A DNA stretch of 64,000 nucleotides from Gallionella sp. (GCA_030681375.1 JAUXWM010000093.1:1-64000); one strand, 5' to 3'; numbered from the stretch's first letter, positions 44,592 through 54,394 are shown. A program made the numbers and translations. The notes: a model not told the origin generated them from the sequence alone.

Positions 44592-47500
44592 ATGTCACTT
44601 GCCAAGACTTATACCCTCGCCGATGTTACTCGCTGGTACTCCATGCCCGAGTTGCATAAGGCCAAGGCCTATCTGAATTCGATCAATCAACTGTCCGTGC
44701 AGCCGGGGAAGATCACGGCGCAGGTGAAAGGGACAGCCAAGTATCCCTATGCCGTGGAAATTTTCTTTGAAGAGGATATGGTCGGCGCGCAAGGCATCAA
44801 GCCGATGTGCAGCTGCCCGGTTGGATATAAATGCAAGCACACGGCGGCAGTGCTGTTGTCGGCGCTGTCGCTGCCGCGCACGCCGACAGTGAATCCGGCT
44901 TTGCTGGAATGGGTGGAGGCGTTCCGCAAGGCGCAGGCCGTGCCCGTCAGAAAAAAGGCCAAGACGGCGTTGCGCACCGAACGTTTGTGCTATGCGCTGA
45001 TGAAGTCAATAAATTCGGATAATTATATAGTCGGGATTTATAAGGCGAAGATGTCGGCTGACGGTCAATTGCAGGGGCAGCTCGAGGAATGGAGTAACGT
45101 GGAGCGCGCGTTGATCAAGCCGCCCCAGTTTGTCACGGACGAGGATTTGCCCATTTTGCGCTTATTGCTCAGGCAGCGTGATAAATACGACGGCAATATC
45201 GCTATGGGCAAGCAGGGTAATGAGATTCTGCTCGGCTTGCTGGAGTCGGGGCGATTTTTCTGCATGGAACGAATCGCCGGCAATCGTTATGTGCTGTCCG
45301 CGCCGATACGCCTGAAACAGGGTGAGGTGCGCGAGGCCAGGCTGGATTGGGGGGCGGACGAGTCCGGGCGCATGGTTCCCAAAATCATCCGCAGCGGCGC
45401 GGCGGTAGCGGTATTGCCCTTGCAGGATGCGACCTGGTATCTGGATGCGAAATCGGGCGAACTCGGTTTGCTGAAACTGGCGCAGACGCCATCGCAAATC
45501 GCACAATTGTTGAGCATGCCGCCGCTCAGGGAAATTGACGTTCCGGTGGTGTCCGAGGTGTTGCGTGAAATGGTTCCCGATTTGCCAGCACCCAATACCC
45601 GCAGGTTACGTACCCTCGAAGCACCGCTCACGCCCGCGCTGTTGCTGGAAACCTCTGTCCCGGCCTATATGGGGCGATTCCGCGGTTATGGATTCGGAAC
45701 TCAGGTGCGTGATTGGATACGCGTCAGTTTTCGCTATGGCGATGCGTTTATGCCTATCGATCATCCGGGCGAGTTTGTCTCGCTTGCAAATGGCGAGACC
45801 GTGCGCGTGCAGCGCGATCAGAAGCTGGAGCAGCGTTTTCTTAAGTCGTTGCGCGACTATGGCCTGGAAGAAATGCCGCGCTTTGGTTTGTCCGGGGTGA
45901 CGCTCGATCAGCCTGTGTATGTGCTGGAGAGTGAAAAGGCCTGGCCGCAGTTCATGCAGCATGTCATCCCGCAGATGCAGGCGGCGGGATGGCAGGTCGT
46001 CATTCCGCAAGGATTTCGTCACCACATGCTGGAAGTGGAAGCCTGGGTAGGCGAATTCGACGAGCAGGAAGATGGCTGGTTCAGTCTGAACATGGGTATT
46101 GTGGTCAATGGCCAGCGACTGGCGTTGGCGCCATTGTTGCACGAGTTGTTCAAGGTTGATCCGCGCTGGCTGGATGCGATTCTGCTGGAAAGAATGCGGG
46201 AAGATGAGGCCATCGAGTTGCAGTTGCCCGAGGGTGGGCGCGTGAAGGTGATGGCCGAACGCATCAAGCCGCTGGCGCGCACACTGATCGAATTGTTCGA
46301 CGGCAAAATGGGCAGTGAGGAGATTCGCCTGTCCCGTTATGATGTGGCGCGCATCGACGCGCTGGCCGGGATGGAGCGCTGGCAGTTCAAGGGGATGGAT
46401 GCGGTCGCGAGTCTTGCCGAAAAGCTCAAAAACACCATGGGTATTCAGGCTGTGCAGCCTCCCGAAGGTTTTGCGTTGCAGCTGCGTCAGTATCAGCTGG
46501 AAGGATTGTCCTGGTTGCAGTTTTTGCGTGAACAAGGGCTGGCCGGCATACTCGCGGATGATATGGGGCTGGGTAAAACCGCTCAGGCGCTGGCGCATCT
46601 GCTGCTCGAAAAACAGTCGGGACGAATGGACAGACCATCGCTGGTGGTATTGCCTACTTCTTTGATTTTTAACTGGAAGCGTGAGGCGGAACGATTTGCC
46701 CCGCAACTCAGGCTGTTGTCCTTGCATGGCAAGGAACGCGCCGAGCATTTTCCGGTGATCGCCGAATACGATGTCATTCTCACCACCTATCCTTTGCTGT
46801 GGCGGGATGAAGCGGCTCTGCTGGAACACAACTACCATCTGTTGATTCTGGATGAAGCGCAAACGGTAAAAAATGTCTCCAGCCAGGCCGCGCAAGTGGT
46901 TCGTAAGCTGAATGCGCGCCATCGCCTGTGTCTCACCGGAACACCGCTGGAAAATCATCTGGGCGAGTTGTGGGCGCAGTTCGACTTCCTGCTGCCGGGT
47001 TTGCTGGGAGATGCCAAGAGTTTTACCAAAACCTGGCGTACGCCGATTGAAAAGCAGAGCAACCGATTGCGCCGCGACCTGCTGGCTCAGCGCGTACGGC
47101 CTTTCATCATGCGCCGCCGCAAGGAAGATGTCGCCACGGAGCTGCCCCCCAAGACCATGATAGTGCGCACCGTCGAATTGTCGGGCGGGCAGCGTGATCT
47201 TTACGAAACCGTGCGCATCGCGATGGATCAGCGTGTGCGTGAAGAAATCGCCGAAAAAGGCTTCGCGCGCAGCCACATCATCCTGCTTGATGCCTTGCTC
47301 AAGCTGCGTCAGGTGTGTTGCGATCCGCGCCTGCTGAAGCTGAGCAGTGCCAAAAAGGTCAAGGAACGCGCCAAGCTGGATTTGCTGATGGAAATGTTGC
47401 CGGAGCTGGTGGACGAAGGCCGGCGTATCCTGGTGTTCTCGCAATTTACCTCTATGCTGGAATTGATAGAGCAGGAATTGACGAAAGAAAAGCTGGCCTA

Positions 47501-47894
47501 TGTGAAACTCACGGGCGACACGCAAAATCGCGAACAGGTAGTGCGCCGCTTTCAAGATGGCGAAGTGCCGATTTTCCTCATCAGTCTCAAGGCGGGCGGC
47601 GTGGGGCTGAATCTGACCGCGGCCGACACCGTGATCCACTATGATCCGTGGTGGAATCCCGCTGTCGAAAATCAGGCCACGGATCGCGCTCACCGACTGG
47701 GACAAACCAGAAATGTATTCGTTTACAAACTGGTCGTGGCGGGCAGCATCGAAGAAAAAATTCTGGCGCTGCAAGAGAAAAAGGCCGAGCTCGCTGCCGG
47801 TATCCTGTCCGAAGATAGTGCAGGTCTGACCAAGTTTGGTGAAGCTGACATTGCCGCTTTGCTGGCCCCGTTGCCCGGCGACGAGAGCGAGTAG
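44592..47894 (+). CDS. SWIM-domain SNF2-family DNA helicase/ATPase
   Basis: This is a 1100-residue protein. An N-terminal SWIM zinc finger (CSCPVGYKCKHTAAVLLS, residues about 74-91) is followed by a variable middle. The SNF2 helicase covers about residues 620-1090. Motif I is LADDMGLGKTAQAL, motif II is LILDEAQTVKN, motif III is LCLTGTPLEN, and motifs V-VI lie in FLISLKAGGVGLNLTAADTV and QATDRAHRLGQ. It is a probable DNA- or RNA polymerase-associated remodelling ATPase of HepA type. No partner genes are adjacent. Confidence 0.88.
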   Translation: MSLAKTYTLADVTRWYSMPELHKAKAYLNSINQLSVQPGKITAQVKGTAKYPYAVEIFFEEDMVGAQGIKPMCSCPVGYKCKHTAAVLLSALSLPRTPTVNPALLEWVEAFRKAQAVPVRKKAKTALRTERLCYALMKSINSDNYIVGIYKAKMSADGQLQGQLEEWSNVERALIKPPQFVTDEDLPILRLLLRQRDKYDGNIAMGKQGNEILLGLLESGRFFCMERIAGNRYVLSAPIRLKQGEVREARLDWGADESGRMVPKIIRSGAAVAVLPLQDATWYLDAKSGELGLLKLAQTPSQIAQLLSMPPLREIDVPVVSEVLREMVPDLPAPNTRRLRTLEAPLTPALLLETSVPAYMGRFRGYGFGTQVRDWIRVSFRYGDAFMPIDHPGEFVSLANGETVRVQRDQKLEQRFLKSLRDYGLEEMPRFGLSGVTLDQPVYVLESEKAWPQFMQHVIPQMQAAGWQVVIPQGFRHHMLEVEAWVGEFDEQEDGWFSLNMGIVVNGQRLALAPLLHELFKVDPRWLDAILLERMREDEAIELQLPEGGRVKVMAERIKPLARTLIELFDGKMGSEEIRLSRYDVARIDALAGMERWQFKGMDAVASLAEKLKNTMGIQAVQPPEGFALQLRQYQLEGLSWLQFLREQGLAGILADDMGLGKTAQALAHLLLEKQSGRMDRPSLVVLPTSLIFNWKREAERFAPQLRLLSLHGKERAEHFPVIAEYDVILTTYPLLWRDEAALLEHNYHLLILDEAQTVKNVSSQAAQVVRKLNARHRLCLTGTPLENHLGELWAQFDFLLPGLLGDAKSFTKTWRTPIEKQSNRLRRDLLAQRVRPFIMRRRKEDVATELPPKTMIVRTVELSGGQRDLYETVRIAMDQRVREEIAEKGFARSHIILLDALLKLRQVCCDPRLLKLSSAKKVKERAKLDLLMEMLPELVDEGRRILVFSQFTSMLELIEQELTKEKLAYVKLTGDTQNREQVVRRFQDGEVPIFLISLKAGGVGLNLTAADTVIHYDPWWNPAVENQATDRAHRLGQTRNVFVYKLVVAGSIEEKILALQEKKAELAAGILSEDSAGLTKFGEADIAALLAPLPGDESE

Positions 47895-47975
47895 CGTTAC
47901 GAGCGTACTGATATTTTTGTTTAATTATGGTTATGTCGTAGTTGCCTGTTGAAACTGGAATTTAGATTTGGAATG

Positions 47976-48007
47976 TCTCACGCGGAGGCGCGGAGAACGC
48001 GGAGAAA
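47976..48007 (+). repeat. CACGCGGAG dispersed repeat, copy 1
   Basis: TCACGCGGAGGCGCGGAGAA followed by CGCGGAGA. It is near-identical to the copy at 50591 and inverted relative to 48119. Confidence 0.85.
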
Positions 48008-48118
48008 AGCACATAACCAACACAATAATTAAAGTCCAAATTCGCAATATTCATAATTGGTCGAGTTGTTATGAGTCTATCTGCACGTGTTTGCGCTTGT
48101 AGCCAGTTGCTTGGTTAT

Positions 48119-48147
48119 ATCTCCGCGTTCTCCGCGTCTCCGCGTGA
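48119..48147 (-). repeat. CACGCGGAG dispersed repeat, copy 2 (inverted)
   Basis: Reverse-complement copy (TCTCCGCGTTCTCCGCGTCT then CCGCGTG) of the element at 47976, with one internal mismatch. Confidence 0.85.
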
Positions 48148-48223
48148 ACATCGCTTTATAATGCGATCGAATTGCTGCCAACAGTTAATTGCGACATAGC
48201 CTTAATTATTTCAGGGAGGCAGC

Positions 48224-50449
48224 ATGAAAAAGAACGCAATATTGATTGGTCTCGGGTTGCTGATCGTGCTGGTTTTTGTCGGCAATGCGACCGGGCGCTT
48301 CTACCGGCTGAATTTTATTGATCAACTGTCTGCTGTCCTGTATGACTACAGTTTGCAGCTCACCATGCCTGAGACACTGGATGAACGTATTGTCATTCTT
48401 GATATTGATGAAAAAAGCTTGCAGGAAGAAGGTCGCTGGCCGTGGAGCCGTGATCGCCTGGCTCTGCTGGTGGATAAACTATTCGATAATTACGGTATTG
48501 CGGTGGCCGGGTTTGACGTGGTATTTGCCGAAAAAGATGAGAGTTCCGGGCTTAAGGTATTGCAGCGGCTCGGGCAAAATCAGCTTAAAAGTAATGCTGA
48601 ATACCAGAGCATTTTGACACGCATCCAGCCACAACTCGAATATGACACGCTGTTTGCTGACAAAATCAAAAACCGCAAGGTGGTGCTGGGGTATTACCTG
48701 AGCAATCAGCAGGAAAAGAGTATCTCCGGCATGCTACCCGAGCCGATCTTTCAGGCAGGCTCTTTCAAGGATAGGCCCATCGCGTTTATTTCGTGGAATG
48801 GCTATGGCGCCAATCTGCCGGAATTGCAGCACGCAGCTGCCAGCGCAGGACACTTCAACCCCATAATAGACGCAGACGGCGCGGTTCGGCGTGTGCCCAT
48901 GCTGGCTGAATATAACGGCGCGTATTATGAATCGCTTTCCATGGCGGTGGTGCGTACCCTGATCGGCAACACGAATGTGCTGGTTCATTTCGCGGGCGAT
49001 GGCGATAACGATTACGCGGGGCTGGAATCGCTGGGATTGGATGCTGTTGGCGGTACGCTGAAAATCCCGGTGGACAGTAATGTGGCAACGTTCGTGCCTT
49101 ATCGCGGTAAGCAGGGCAGCTTCCGCTATATATCCGCTACGGATGTACTGCATGATCGCGTCCAGCCCGAGCAACTCAACAACAAGATCGTGCTGATCGG
49201 CACGAGTGCGATAGGGCTGCTGGATAATCGGGCTACCCCGGTGTCCGAGACCTTTCCGGGAGTGGAAATACACGCCAATATGGTCGCCGGTATTCTTGAC
49301 CAGAATATGAAGCAGCATCCGGCTTATATGCTGGGTGTTGAAGTGATGTGGTTGCTGCTGACTGGTATTGCCTTGAGTTTATTGCTGCCGAGACTCAGCC
49401 CCGCCTATGCGATGCTGGTCTCGCTCTTGATGTTTGCCACTACGGTGGTATTGAGTTTATCCCTCTGGCAATACGGCGATTTGCTGCTGCCGATGGCGAA
49501 TAGTCTGGTAATGATTAGCCTGTTGTTCGCGCTGGATATGTCCTATGGTTATTTCGTTGAGGCGCGCACCAAACGTCAGATTACCGGGCTGTTCGGTCAA
49601 TATGTACCCAGTGAAGTGGTGGAGGAAATGAGCCATCATCCCGAGAGCGTATCCATGAAGGGGGAAAGTCGCGAGATGACGATATTGTTTTCGGATGTAC
49701 GCGGTTTCACCACGATCTCGGAAGGACTGGGGCCGGAAGAATTGACGGAGTTGATGAATGAGTTTTTGACGCCCCTGTCGCGCGTGGTTTACAAACACCA
49801 CGGCACGATAGACAAGTACATGGGCGACTGTATCATGGCATTCTGGGGCGCGCCCTTGCCGGATACGCAGCATGCGCGTGATGCCATCCTGGCCGGCATC
49901 GAGATGCAGGCGACACTGGATGCGTTGCAACCCCATTTCAAGGAGCGCGGTTGGCCGCCCATTCATGTCGGTGTCGGTATCAATACCGGAAAGGTCAGTG
50001 TCGGCAACATGGGCTCAGAGGTACGTGTCGCCTATACCGTGATGGGTGACGAGGTGAATTTGGCCTCGCGGCTGGAAGGGATCACCAAGCAGTATGGCGT
50101 AGGCATCGTGGTCGGTGAGCATACCCGGAATGCCGTAACTGACTTCGTCTATCGCGAACTTGACCATGTGCGGGTAAGAGGAAAAAATGAGCCGGTGGCG
50201 ATATACGAACCGATAGGATTGATCAGTGAGGTGCCTCAGGTGATGCAGGATGAAGTCGCGTTGTTTCATGCAATGCGGCGTCTGTATTGCACGCAGGAAT
50301 GGGATCAGGCCGAGTCGCAGTTGACGAAGCTGCAACAGATGTCACCCGCTACCCGGTTGTATGGCGTCTATGCCGAGCGGATTGCACACTTCCGCAATAA
50401 TCCTCCTGCTACAGACTGGGATGGCGTGTTTGTGTTCCAGACAAAATAG
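48224..50449 (+). CDS. CHASE2-domain adenylate cyclase
   Basis: This is a 741-residue membrane signalling enzyme. One N-terminal helix and an extracytoplasmic CHASE2 sensor cover residues about 30-350 (IVILDIDEKSLQEEGRWPWS). Three helices follow (about 355-440), then a class III cyclase (about 470-650). Metal Asps lie in FSDVRGFT and DKYMGDCIMAFWGAP, and the Lys/Asp pair (DKYMGD, VMGDEVNLASRLEG) indicates ATP, not GTP. Asn and Arg of the transition-state site are present. The ligand is unknown. It converges on the FecR-domain gene. Confidence 0.88.
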   Translation: MKKNAILIGLGLLIVLVFVGNATGRFYRLNFIDQLSAVLYDYSLQLTMPETLDERIVILDIDEKSLQEEGRWPWSRDRLALLVDKLFDNYGIAVAGFDVVFAEKDESSGLKVLQRLGQNQLKSNAEYQSILTRIQPQLEYDTLFADKIKNRKVVLGYYLSNQQEKSISGMLPEPIFQAGSFKDRPIAFISWNGYGANLPELQHAAASAGHFNPIIDADGAVRRVPMLAEYNGAYYESLSMAVVRTLIGNTNVLVHFAGDGDNDYAGLESLGLDAVGGTLKIPVDSNVATFVPYRGKQGSFRYISATDVLHDRVQPEQLNNKIVLIGTSAIGLLDNRATPVSETFPGVEIHANMVAGILDQNMKQHPAYMLGVEVMWLLLTGIALSLLLPRLSPAYAMLVSLLMFATTVVLSLSLWQYGDLLLPMANSLVMISLLFALDMSYGYFVEARTKRQITGLFGQYVPSEVVEEMSHHPESVSMKGESREMTILFSDVRGFTTISEGLGPEELTELMNEFLTPLSRVVYKHHGTIDKYMGDCIMAFWGAPLPDTQHARDAILAGIEMQATLDALQPHFKERGWPPIHVGVGINTGKVSVGNMGSEVRVAYTVMGDEVNLASRLEGITKQYGVGIVVGEHTRNAVTDFVYRELDHVRVRGKNEPVAIYEPIGLISEVPQVMQDEVALFHAMRRLYCTQEWDQAESQLTKLQQMSPATRLYGVYAERIAHFRNNPPATDWDGVFVFQTK

Positions 50450-50590
50450 CAGGACCGGCACGGGAATGTAATCTGGAAAAGTCTTGGCTATGTCACTGTT
50501 AATTGTTGAAACTTGGGTAGCGTGAATAAATCTCTGGCACGCCTCACCCTGTCTATCAGTTCATTTCCAGATTAATTTCAAAAACGGGTA

Positions 50591-50622
50591 TCACGCGGAG
50601 GCGCGGAGAACGCGGAGGGAAG
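50591..50622 (+). repeat. CACGCGGAG dispersed repeat, copy 3
   Basis: Same 28-bp core as copy 1 in the same orientation. Copies 1 and 3 flank the cyclase gene. Confidence 0.85.
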
Positions 50623-50675
50623 CAGCTAAAAATAAAATTCTTATTACTCAATATATTGCAAGTAATGTTCTGATG

Positions 50676-50704
50676 TTCTTCGTGTTCTTCGTGTTCTTCG
50701 CGTA
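50676..50704. repeat. Nonamer tandem run, unit TTCTTCGTG
   Basis: About three tandem copies (the last reads TTCTTCGCG). It is a short motif often seen beside the CACGCGGAG repeat, so it may be part of a composite element. Confidence 0.7.
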
Positions 50705-50919
50705 AATCGGTTTTGTCTGTTTTTACGGGGTAGTGACAAACTATCGCTTTACCAGTGGAAACACGATGTTTTTCCATTCTGCAAATTTCACATGACTTCA
50801 ATAGGTTATTCAAAACCAACCGCTAACGATGACATAGCCCAAGTTTTTAATCTACGAAAAAACGAAGTGAATAACATGGATTTGTTGGTGCTTTTTGTGG
50901 ACAGCTGATTTACGGTGCC

Positions 50920-50950
50920 CGAAAACAAAGCGACCCGCAATTGCGGGCCG
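50920..50950 (-). terminator. Terminator of the FecR-domain gene
   Basis: A perfect palindrome CCCGCAATTGCGGG (50934-50947) is followed on the minus strand by TCGCTTTGTTTTC, about 27 bp after the stop codon. Confidence 0.75.
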
Positions 50951-50974
50951 GTTTGTCGGGGAAAACGCCCGTTG

Positions 50975-53900
50975 TTACTGAGCAGTGAGTGCCGCCCCCT
51001 GCTGGAATACTGCCACGCCGTTAACCGTGCCGGCGTTGGCACCACTCTTCTCGAACCCGTAGGTAATCGCCGCCGCCACGCCGCCCGGGCCGCCAAAACC
51101 GCCGCCGATCGCGCCGTGGTTGGCGGTGCCGCAGCTCCCCGTGCAGCTCACTGATAACGCTCCGGCACCGGTCATTCTGCTATCGGTAAAGAAATTGGCG
51201 CGATTTTGAATCGCTACCCCCGTCGCGATTGCATCCAGCGTTGCACCGCCAGCCGTGACATTCACGCCGACATCTACAGTTTGCGCGGTAAAGTTGGCAC
51301 TGAGCGTGGCGGAATTCAGCGTCCCGGCCACCCCGGCCTGATCGGTGGGCAAGGTGTTGCCAACCGGGTTATAGGTGTAAGTGCCGCTTGTCGGCAGGGA
51401 GACCGGCCCGGTCGCGATAGGACCCACTACCGTATGTGCGCCACCAGTCAGTGTGATGCCGGTTTGCACCGTATTCGTCGCGCGATCAGTCACATCCACC
51501 ACGGTGCCAGCGCCCCAACGCCCCCAGCTTATGGTCTCACCGCCGATCACGGCGCTGCCCTGGTCGGCGTAAGTGCCGCTCACACGCTGTATCGTTTCGT
51601 TGCCGCCGCCGGAATTGTCATCGAACTGCGTCAGGCCGTTAACATCGGTCAAGACGCGCGTCGCGTTGTTATATGCTCCACCCAATATCACGGTGGGTAC
51701 CAGCGCCATCGGCTCGCTCATGGAAGTCAACAGCATGCGATAAGGTGTTGCCGGGTCGTTGGCTACGGCTGCACCCAGGGCCGCTACGCCCTGTACCCAT
51801 TCATAACCCATGGTGGGGGTCGTTACCTGACCATCCAGATTGAATTTCAGGATCGCACCGTCCAGTGCAACTCCCACCAGTTGTCCGGCCAGATTGCCGT
51901 TGGCGCCTGCACCGTCCACCGTTACGGTCAGATAACCGGGCAGTGCAGGCGAGCGATAGCTATCGGCAGAAAAGGCATTCAGGGTATTGCCGTTTGAATA
52001 CTGTAGAAGCGCATTGGGGGTGTTGGCCAGCCAGTTATGGCCGTTCACCGTCAGCTCCAGGTTGGCCGCCACGGTTTGCGTGGTGAAATTGGCTGTCAGC
52101 GAGGTCGTGCCGTTGATCGTGCCATGCACGCCGCCGGTCAGGCTGGTGACATCGCCATCGACATAGTTATACACGGCATTGCTTGTGGTCAGAACCTGAG
52201 CCAGATAGATCGGCGTGGGTTCAGGCGCGGTGATCCAGTGAAATTGTGCTGCACCGGGCACATAGCTGAAGTTGTTGGTGTTGACGGATCCGCTGCCCCA
52301 CAAGCCCCAGTTGATGGTGCCGCTGCCGGTTCCCGCGGGTGTGGACGCTAGCGAGTCGGTAGCCGGTGATACAACCGAATTCCAGCCATTGCCATTCCAG
52401 CCGGTCAACACGCCTGTCGCCGTGTCGGTGGTGATCGCAGTTTGACCGCTGATCAACCAGGAATTCGCCACCACAAAGGTGCCGGGTGAAGTCCCTGCAC
52501 CGGGCGTGACCGGTGTGGCATTGTCAAATCCAATCAAACCGCCCAGATTCAAATTGTTGTTATCCCAAAGGCTGTACTGGACTATCGCGCCAGCATAGTT
52601 TTGTCCCAGGAACGCACCGCTGATATTGCCGCCGCAGTTAGGCGCGCAATTAGTCGTATTCACCGTAATAACCGGTGCAGCATCTGTGAAACGTGCGCCC
52701 GTGCCGGTGGTGGTGTTCATGAACGTGATCGGCTTATTCGTGCTGCCGAGCGTCCAGTTGTTCGCGCCCATCGTACCGGAAAGACCCATGCTCACCGTCT
52801 GATTGGTGAAGTTTGCGCTCATCGTGGCGGTCACCGTGCCGGATGTCCAACTGCTCGAATCGTAGGATGTAGCGGCAAGCTGGTTATAAGTAAAGTTACC
52901 TGTCAGCGGTCCGCTATTTGTTCCCGCTACAATCGCAGAATCAAGATACCCCTCAGCACCGTACATGTAGGAAGGAAGCGTCCTCTTCGAAGTCTTCTGG
53001 TTCGGCATGATCGGCATCTGATCGGATGAGCTGACATCAGTGACACTTTCCCAGACACCGAAGGTAATGCCATTCGCGGTCGTGGTTGGCTGTGTGTTCG
53101 TGGTCGCACCGCTCAAGATATCCGTCCTGAAGCTGGTGCCATCAGCATAGCGTTGAATAAATGTGGTCGGATTGCCGACGGGTGTAAGGTCGCCTGGTGC
53201 GGCGATAAAGTTGAAGCTTCCGCCATAGGACCCACTATAAGCAACAGCCGTATTGGTCGCGACATAAGCTGCCTGCGCTGACGCTGCCGCTGCCGCTGCC
53301 GCTGCCGCTGCCGCTTCTGCCGCCGCCTGTGCTGCTGCTTGTGCTGCCGCTTCTGCCGCAGCCTGTGCTGCTGCTTGTGCCGCCGCTTCTGCCGCAGCCT
53401 GTGCTGCCGCCAGGCTTTGAGTGATCGAGATAACCTGTCCGGTGTTGGTTGTGGCTGTGCCTGAAATGAGGTTTGCTGTCGTGCCGCCTGCCGTGGTTTG
53501 CGTGGGCGTGGTTTGGGCGGGAGTCGCAGGTATCAGCACAGGGGGGGGGGAGGCGGGCGCAAGAACGGGGGTGCCGGCATCGATTGTCGCCGTTTCACGA
53601 ATGGGCGGCGTTTCTTCTTGTGTAGTTGAACCGGTTCCCTGTGTAGTACCTTCCTGCTCGTTTTCCGTCTCGCCGGCATTGGCTCCAGGGCTAAGCGTAG
53701 GCGCAGGCGCAACGGTAAAGAGGTTGGTATTGAGCGGTTGCAGTTGCGGTGATTGGTCCAGACTGCCTGCGAAACCCATTTGGTTGGGCCCTACGTTGAG
53801 GGTGCCTTCATTGGTGGTCATCGACGTTCCGCCTACATTCACTTTGCTGTAAGAGCCTGTGGGTGCAAGTTGTGCCAGTGGGCTGCCGGGAATGATGACT

Positions 53901-54373
53901 AGGGTCTCGTGGTCGGAACCCCGAATGCCGATGCTGGCTGTCGGGGTGGTAATACGGTAGTTCTGTTTGTTTACCTGCCCGATAGCGCCGGTAATGGCGC
54001 GGAAACCGCCTTTGAACACTGAGAAGAAACTTTTTTCGCTGCCATCTTCCTTGCCGGCAAAAACGAACTGGTCAAATTTCATCTGCGAATCCGGGCGAAT
54101 CGCGATGAATCCGCCGTCCTGCATTTTGATCTGTGCAGAGGATTTCGGCGCGGAGGTTAGCGTATCGCCTTCATTGATGGCATCACCCTTTTGCGCTGAA
54201 CGGGCCTGCCCTGCCGGGTTGGCGATTCGCACATCTCCGCTGACAAACTGCACATGTCCGGCCACGGACGCGTAAGCCGCCGGAGAAACAGCCATCAGGC
54301 AAACTGCTGCCAAACTCAGGCAGGAAAATAATTTATTAATGTTTTTGGCGAAACTAACTTCGTTCGTTTTCAT
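50975..54373 (-). CDS. Large secreted FecR-domain protein with three beta-rich repeats
   Basis: This is a 1132-residue protein with a signal peptide (LAAVCLMAVSPAAYA, cleavage AYA-S; no lipobox Cys). A FecR domain (about 40-150: FVSGDVRIAN, AIRPDSQMKFDQF, TTPTASIGIRGSD) is followed by a Thr/Pro-rich linker and an Ala-rich coil (about 320-365). Three related modules follow at about 265-residue intervals, each with an xTYxY start, a SANFTxQTV strand and a G-x-L/I-x-G-x-x-x-G...AI closing strand, similar in design to TbpB-type barrels. The repeats centre near residues 515, 760 and 1025. It is downstream of the TPR-barrel gene and probably its exported cargo. Ligand unknown. Confidence 0.72.
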   Translation of the reverse strand: MKTNEVSFAKNINKLFSCLSLAAVCLMAVSPAAYASVAGHVQFVSGDVRIANPAGQARSAQKGDAINEGDTLTSAPKSSAQIKMQDGGFIAIRPDSQMKFDQFVFAGKEDGSEKSFFSVFKGGFRAITGAIGQVNKQNYRITTPTASIGIRGSDHETLVIIPGSPLAQLAPTGSYSKVNVGGTSMTTNEGTLNVGPNQMGFAGSLDQSPQLQPLNTNLFTVAPAPTLSPGANAGETENEQEGTTQGTGSTTQEETPPIRETATIDAGTPVLAPASPPPVLIPATPAQTTPTQTTAGGTTANLISGTATTNTGQVISITQSLAAAQAAAEAAAQAAAQAAAEAAAQAAAQAAAEAAAAAAAAAAASAQAAYVATNTAVAYSGSYGGSFNFIAAPGDLTPVGNPTTFIQRYADGTSFRTDILSGATTNTQPTTTANGITFGVWESVTDVSSSDQMPIMPNQKTSKRTLPSYMYGAEGYLDSAIVAGTNSGPLTGNFTYNQLAATSYDSSSWTSGTVTATMSANFTNQTVSMGLSGTMGANNWTLGSTNKPITFMNTTTGTGARFTDAAPVITVNTTNCAPNCGGNISGAFLGQNYAGAIVQYSLWDNNNLNLGGLIGFDNATPVTPGAGTSPGTFVVANSWLISGQTAITTDTATGVLTGWNGNGWNSVVSPATDSLASTPAGTGSGTINWGLWGSGSVNTNNFSYVPGAAQFHWITAPEPTPIYLAQVLTTSNAVYNYVDGDVTSLTGGVHGTINGTTSLTANFTTQTVAANLELTVNGHNWLANTPNALLQYSNGNTLNAFSADSYRSPALPGYLTVTVDGAGANGNLAGQLVGVALDGAILKFNLDGQVTTPTMGYEWVQGVAALGAAVANDPATPYRMLLTSMSEPMALVPTVILGGAYNNATRVLTDVNGLTQFDDNSGGGNETIQRVSGTYADQGSAVIGGETISWGRWGAGTVVDVTDRATNTVQTGITLTGGAHTVVGPIATGPVSLPTSGTYTYNPVGNTLPTDQAGVAGTLNSATLSANFTAQTVDVGVNVTAGGATLDAIATGVAIQNRANFFTDSRMTGAGALSVSCTGSCGTANHGAIGGGFGGPGGVAAAITYGFEKSGANAGTVNGVAVFQQGAALTAQ
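53316..53411 (-). repeat. 36-bp coding repeat in the Ala-rich coil
   Basis: This is about 2.7 copies of a 36-bp unit encoding AAQAAAQAAAEA. It is followed by a GCC/GCT run encoding polyalanine. The four-residue period predicts a helical rod with a polar Gln/Glu stripe. Copy number may vary between strains. Confidence 0.85.
53541..53550 (-). repeat. C10 homopolymer in the FecR-domain coding sequence
   Basis: Ten consecutive G on the plus strand (C on the coding strand) encode Ser-Pro-Pro-Pro near residue 276. The frame as given is open. A gain or loss of one base would truncate the protein before the Ala-rich coil and the three repeats. Confidence 0.9.
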
Positions 54374-54394
54374 GATGATGCTCCACACAAAAAA

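Larger units (their letters stand above)
47895..48223. other. Repeat-bearing spacer between helicase and cyclase genes
   Basis: This 329-bp stretch has no gene. It holds two inverted copies of a CACGCGGAG-type repeat (47976-48007 and 48119-48147), which can form a stem of about 27 bp around a 110-nt loop. The middle is A/T-rich. An AGGGAGGCAGC ribosome site precedes the cyclase ATG. No clear promoter was identified. Confidence 0.7.
50450..50974. other. 525-bp intergenic region between cyclase and FecR-domain genes
   Basis: No convincing gene is present. It contains a third CACGCGGAG repeat (50591-50622), a TTCTTCGTG nonamer run (50676-50704) and the terminator of the FecR-domain gene. The remainder is A/T-rich with no visible RNA gene. 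Confidence 0.65.

Noticed and set aside
45606..47774. 722-codon antisense open frame opposite the SNF2 helicase
   Set aside because: It is a shadow of codon bias in the helicase gene. There are no motifs and its composition is rich in Gln/His/Arg, typical of antisense frames.
50975..54373. FecR-domain protein as a regulator of a FecI/FecR iron-uptake system
   Set aside because: It has a cleavable signal peptide and large secreted modules. There is no FecI sigma factor and no TonB-dependent receptor beside it.
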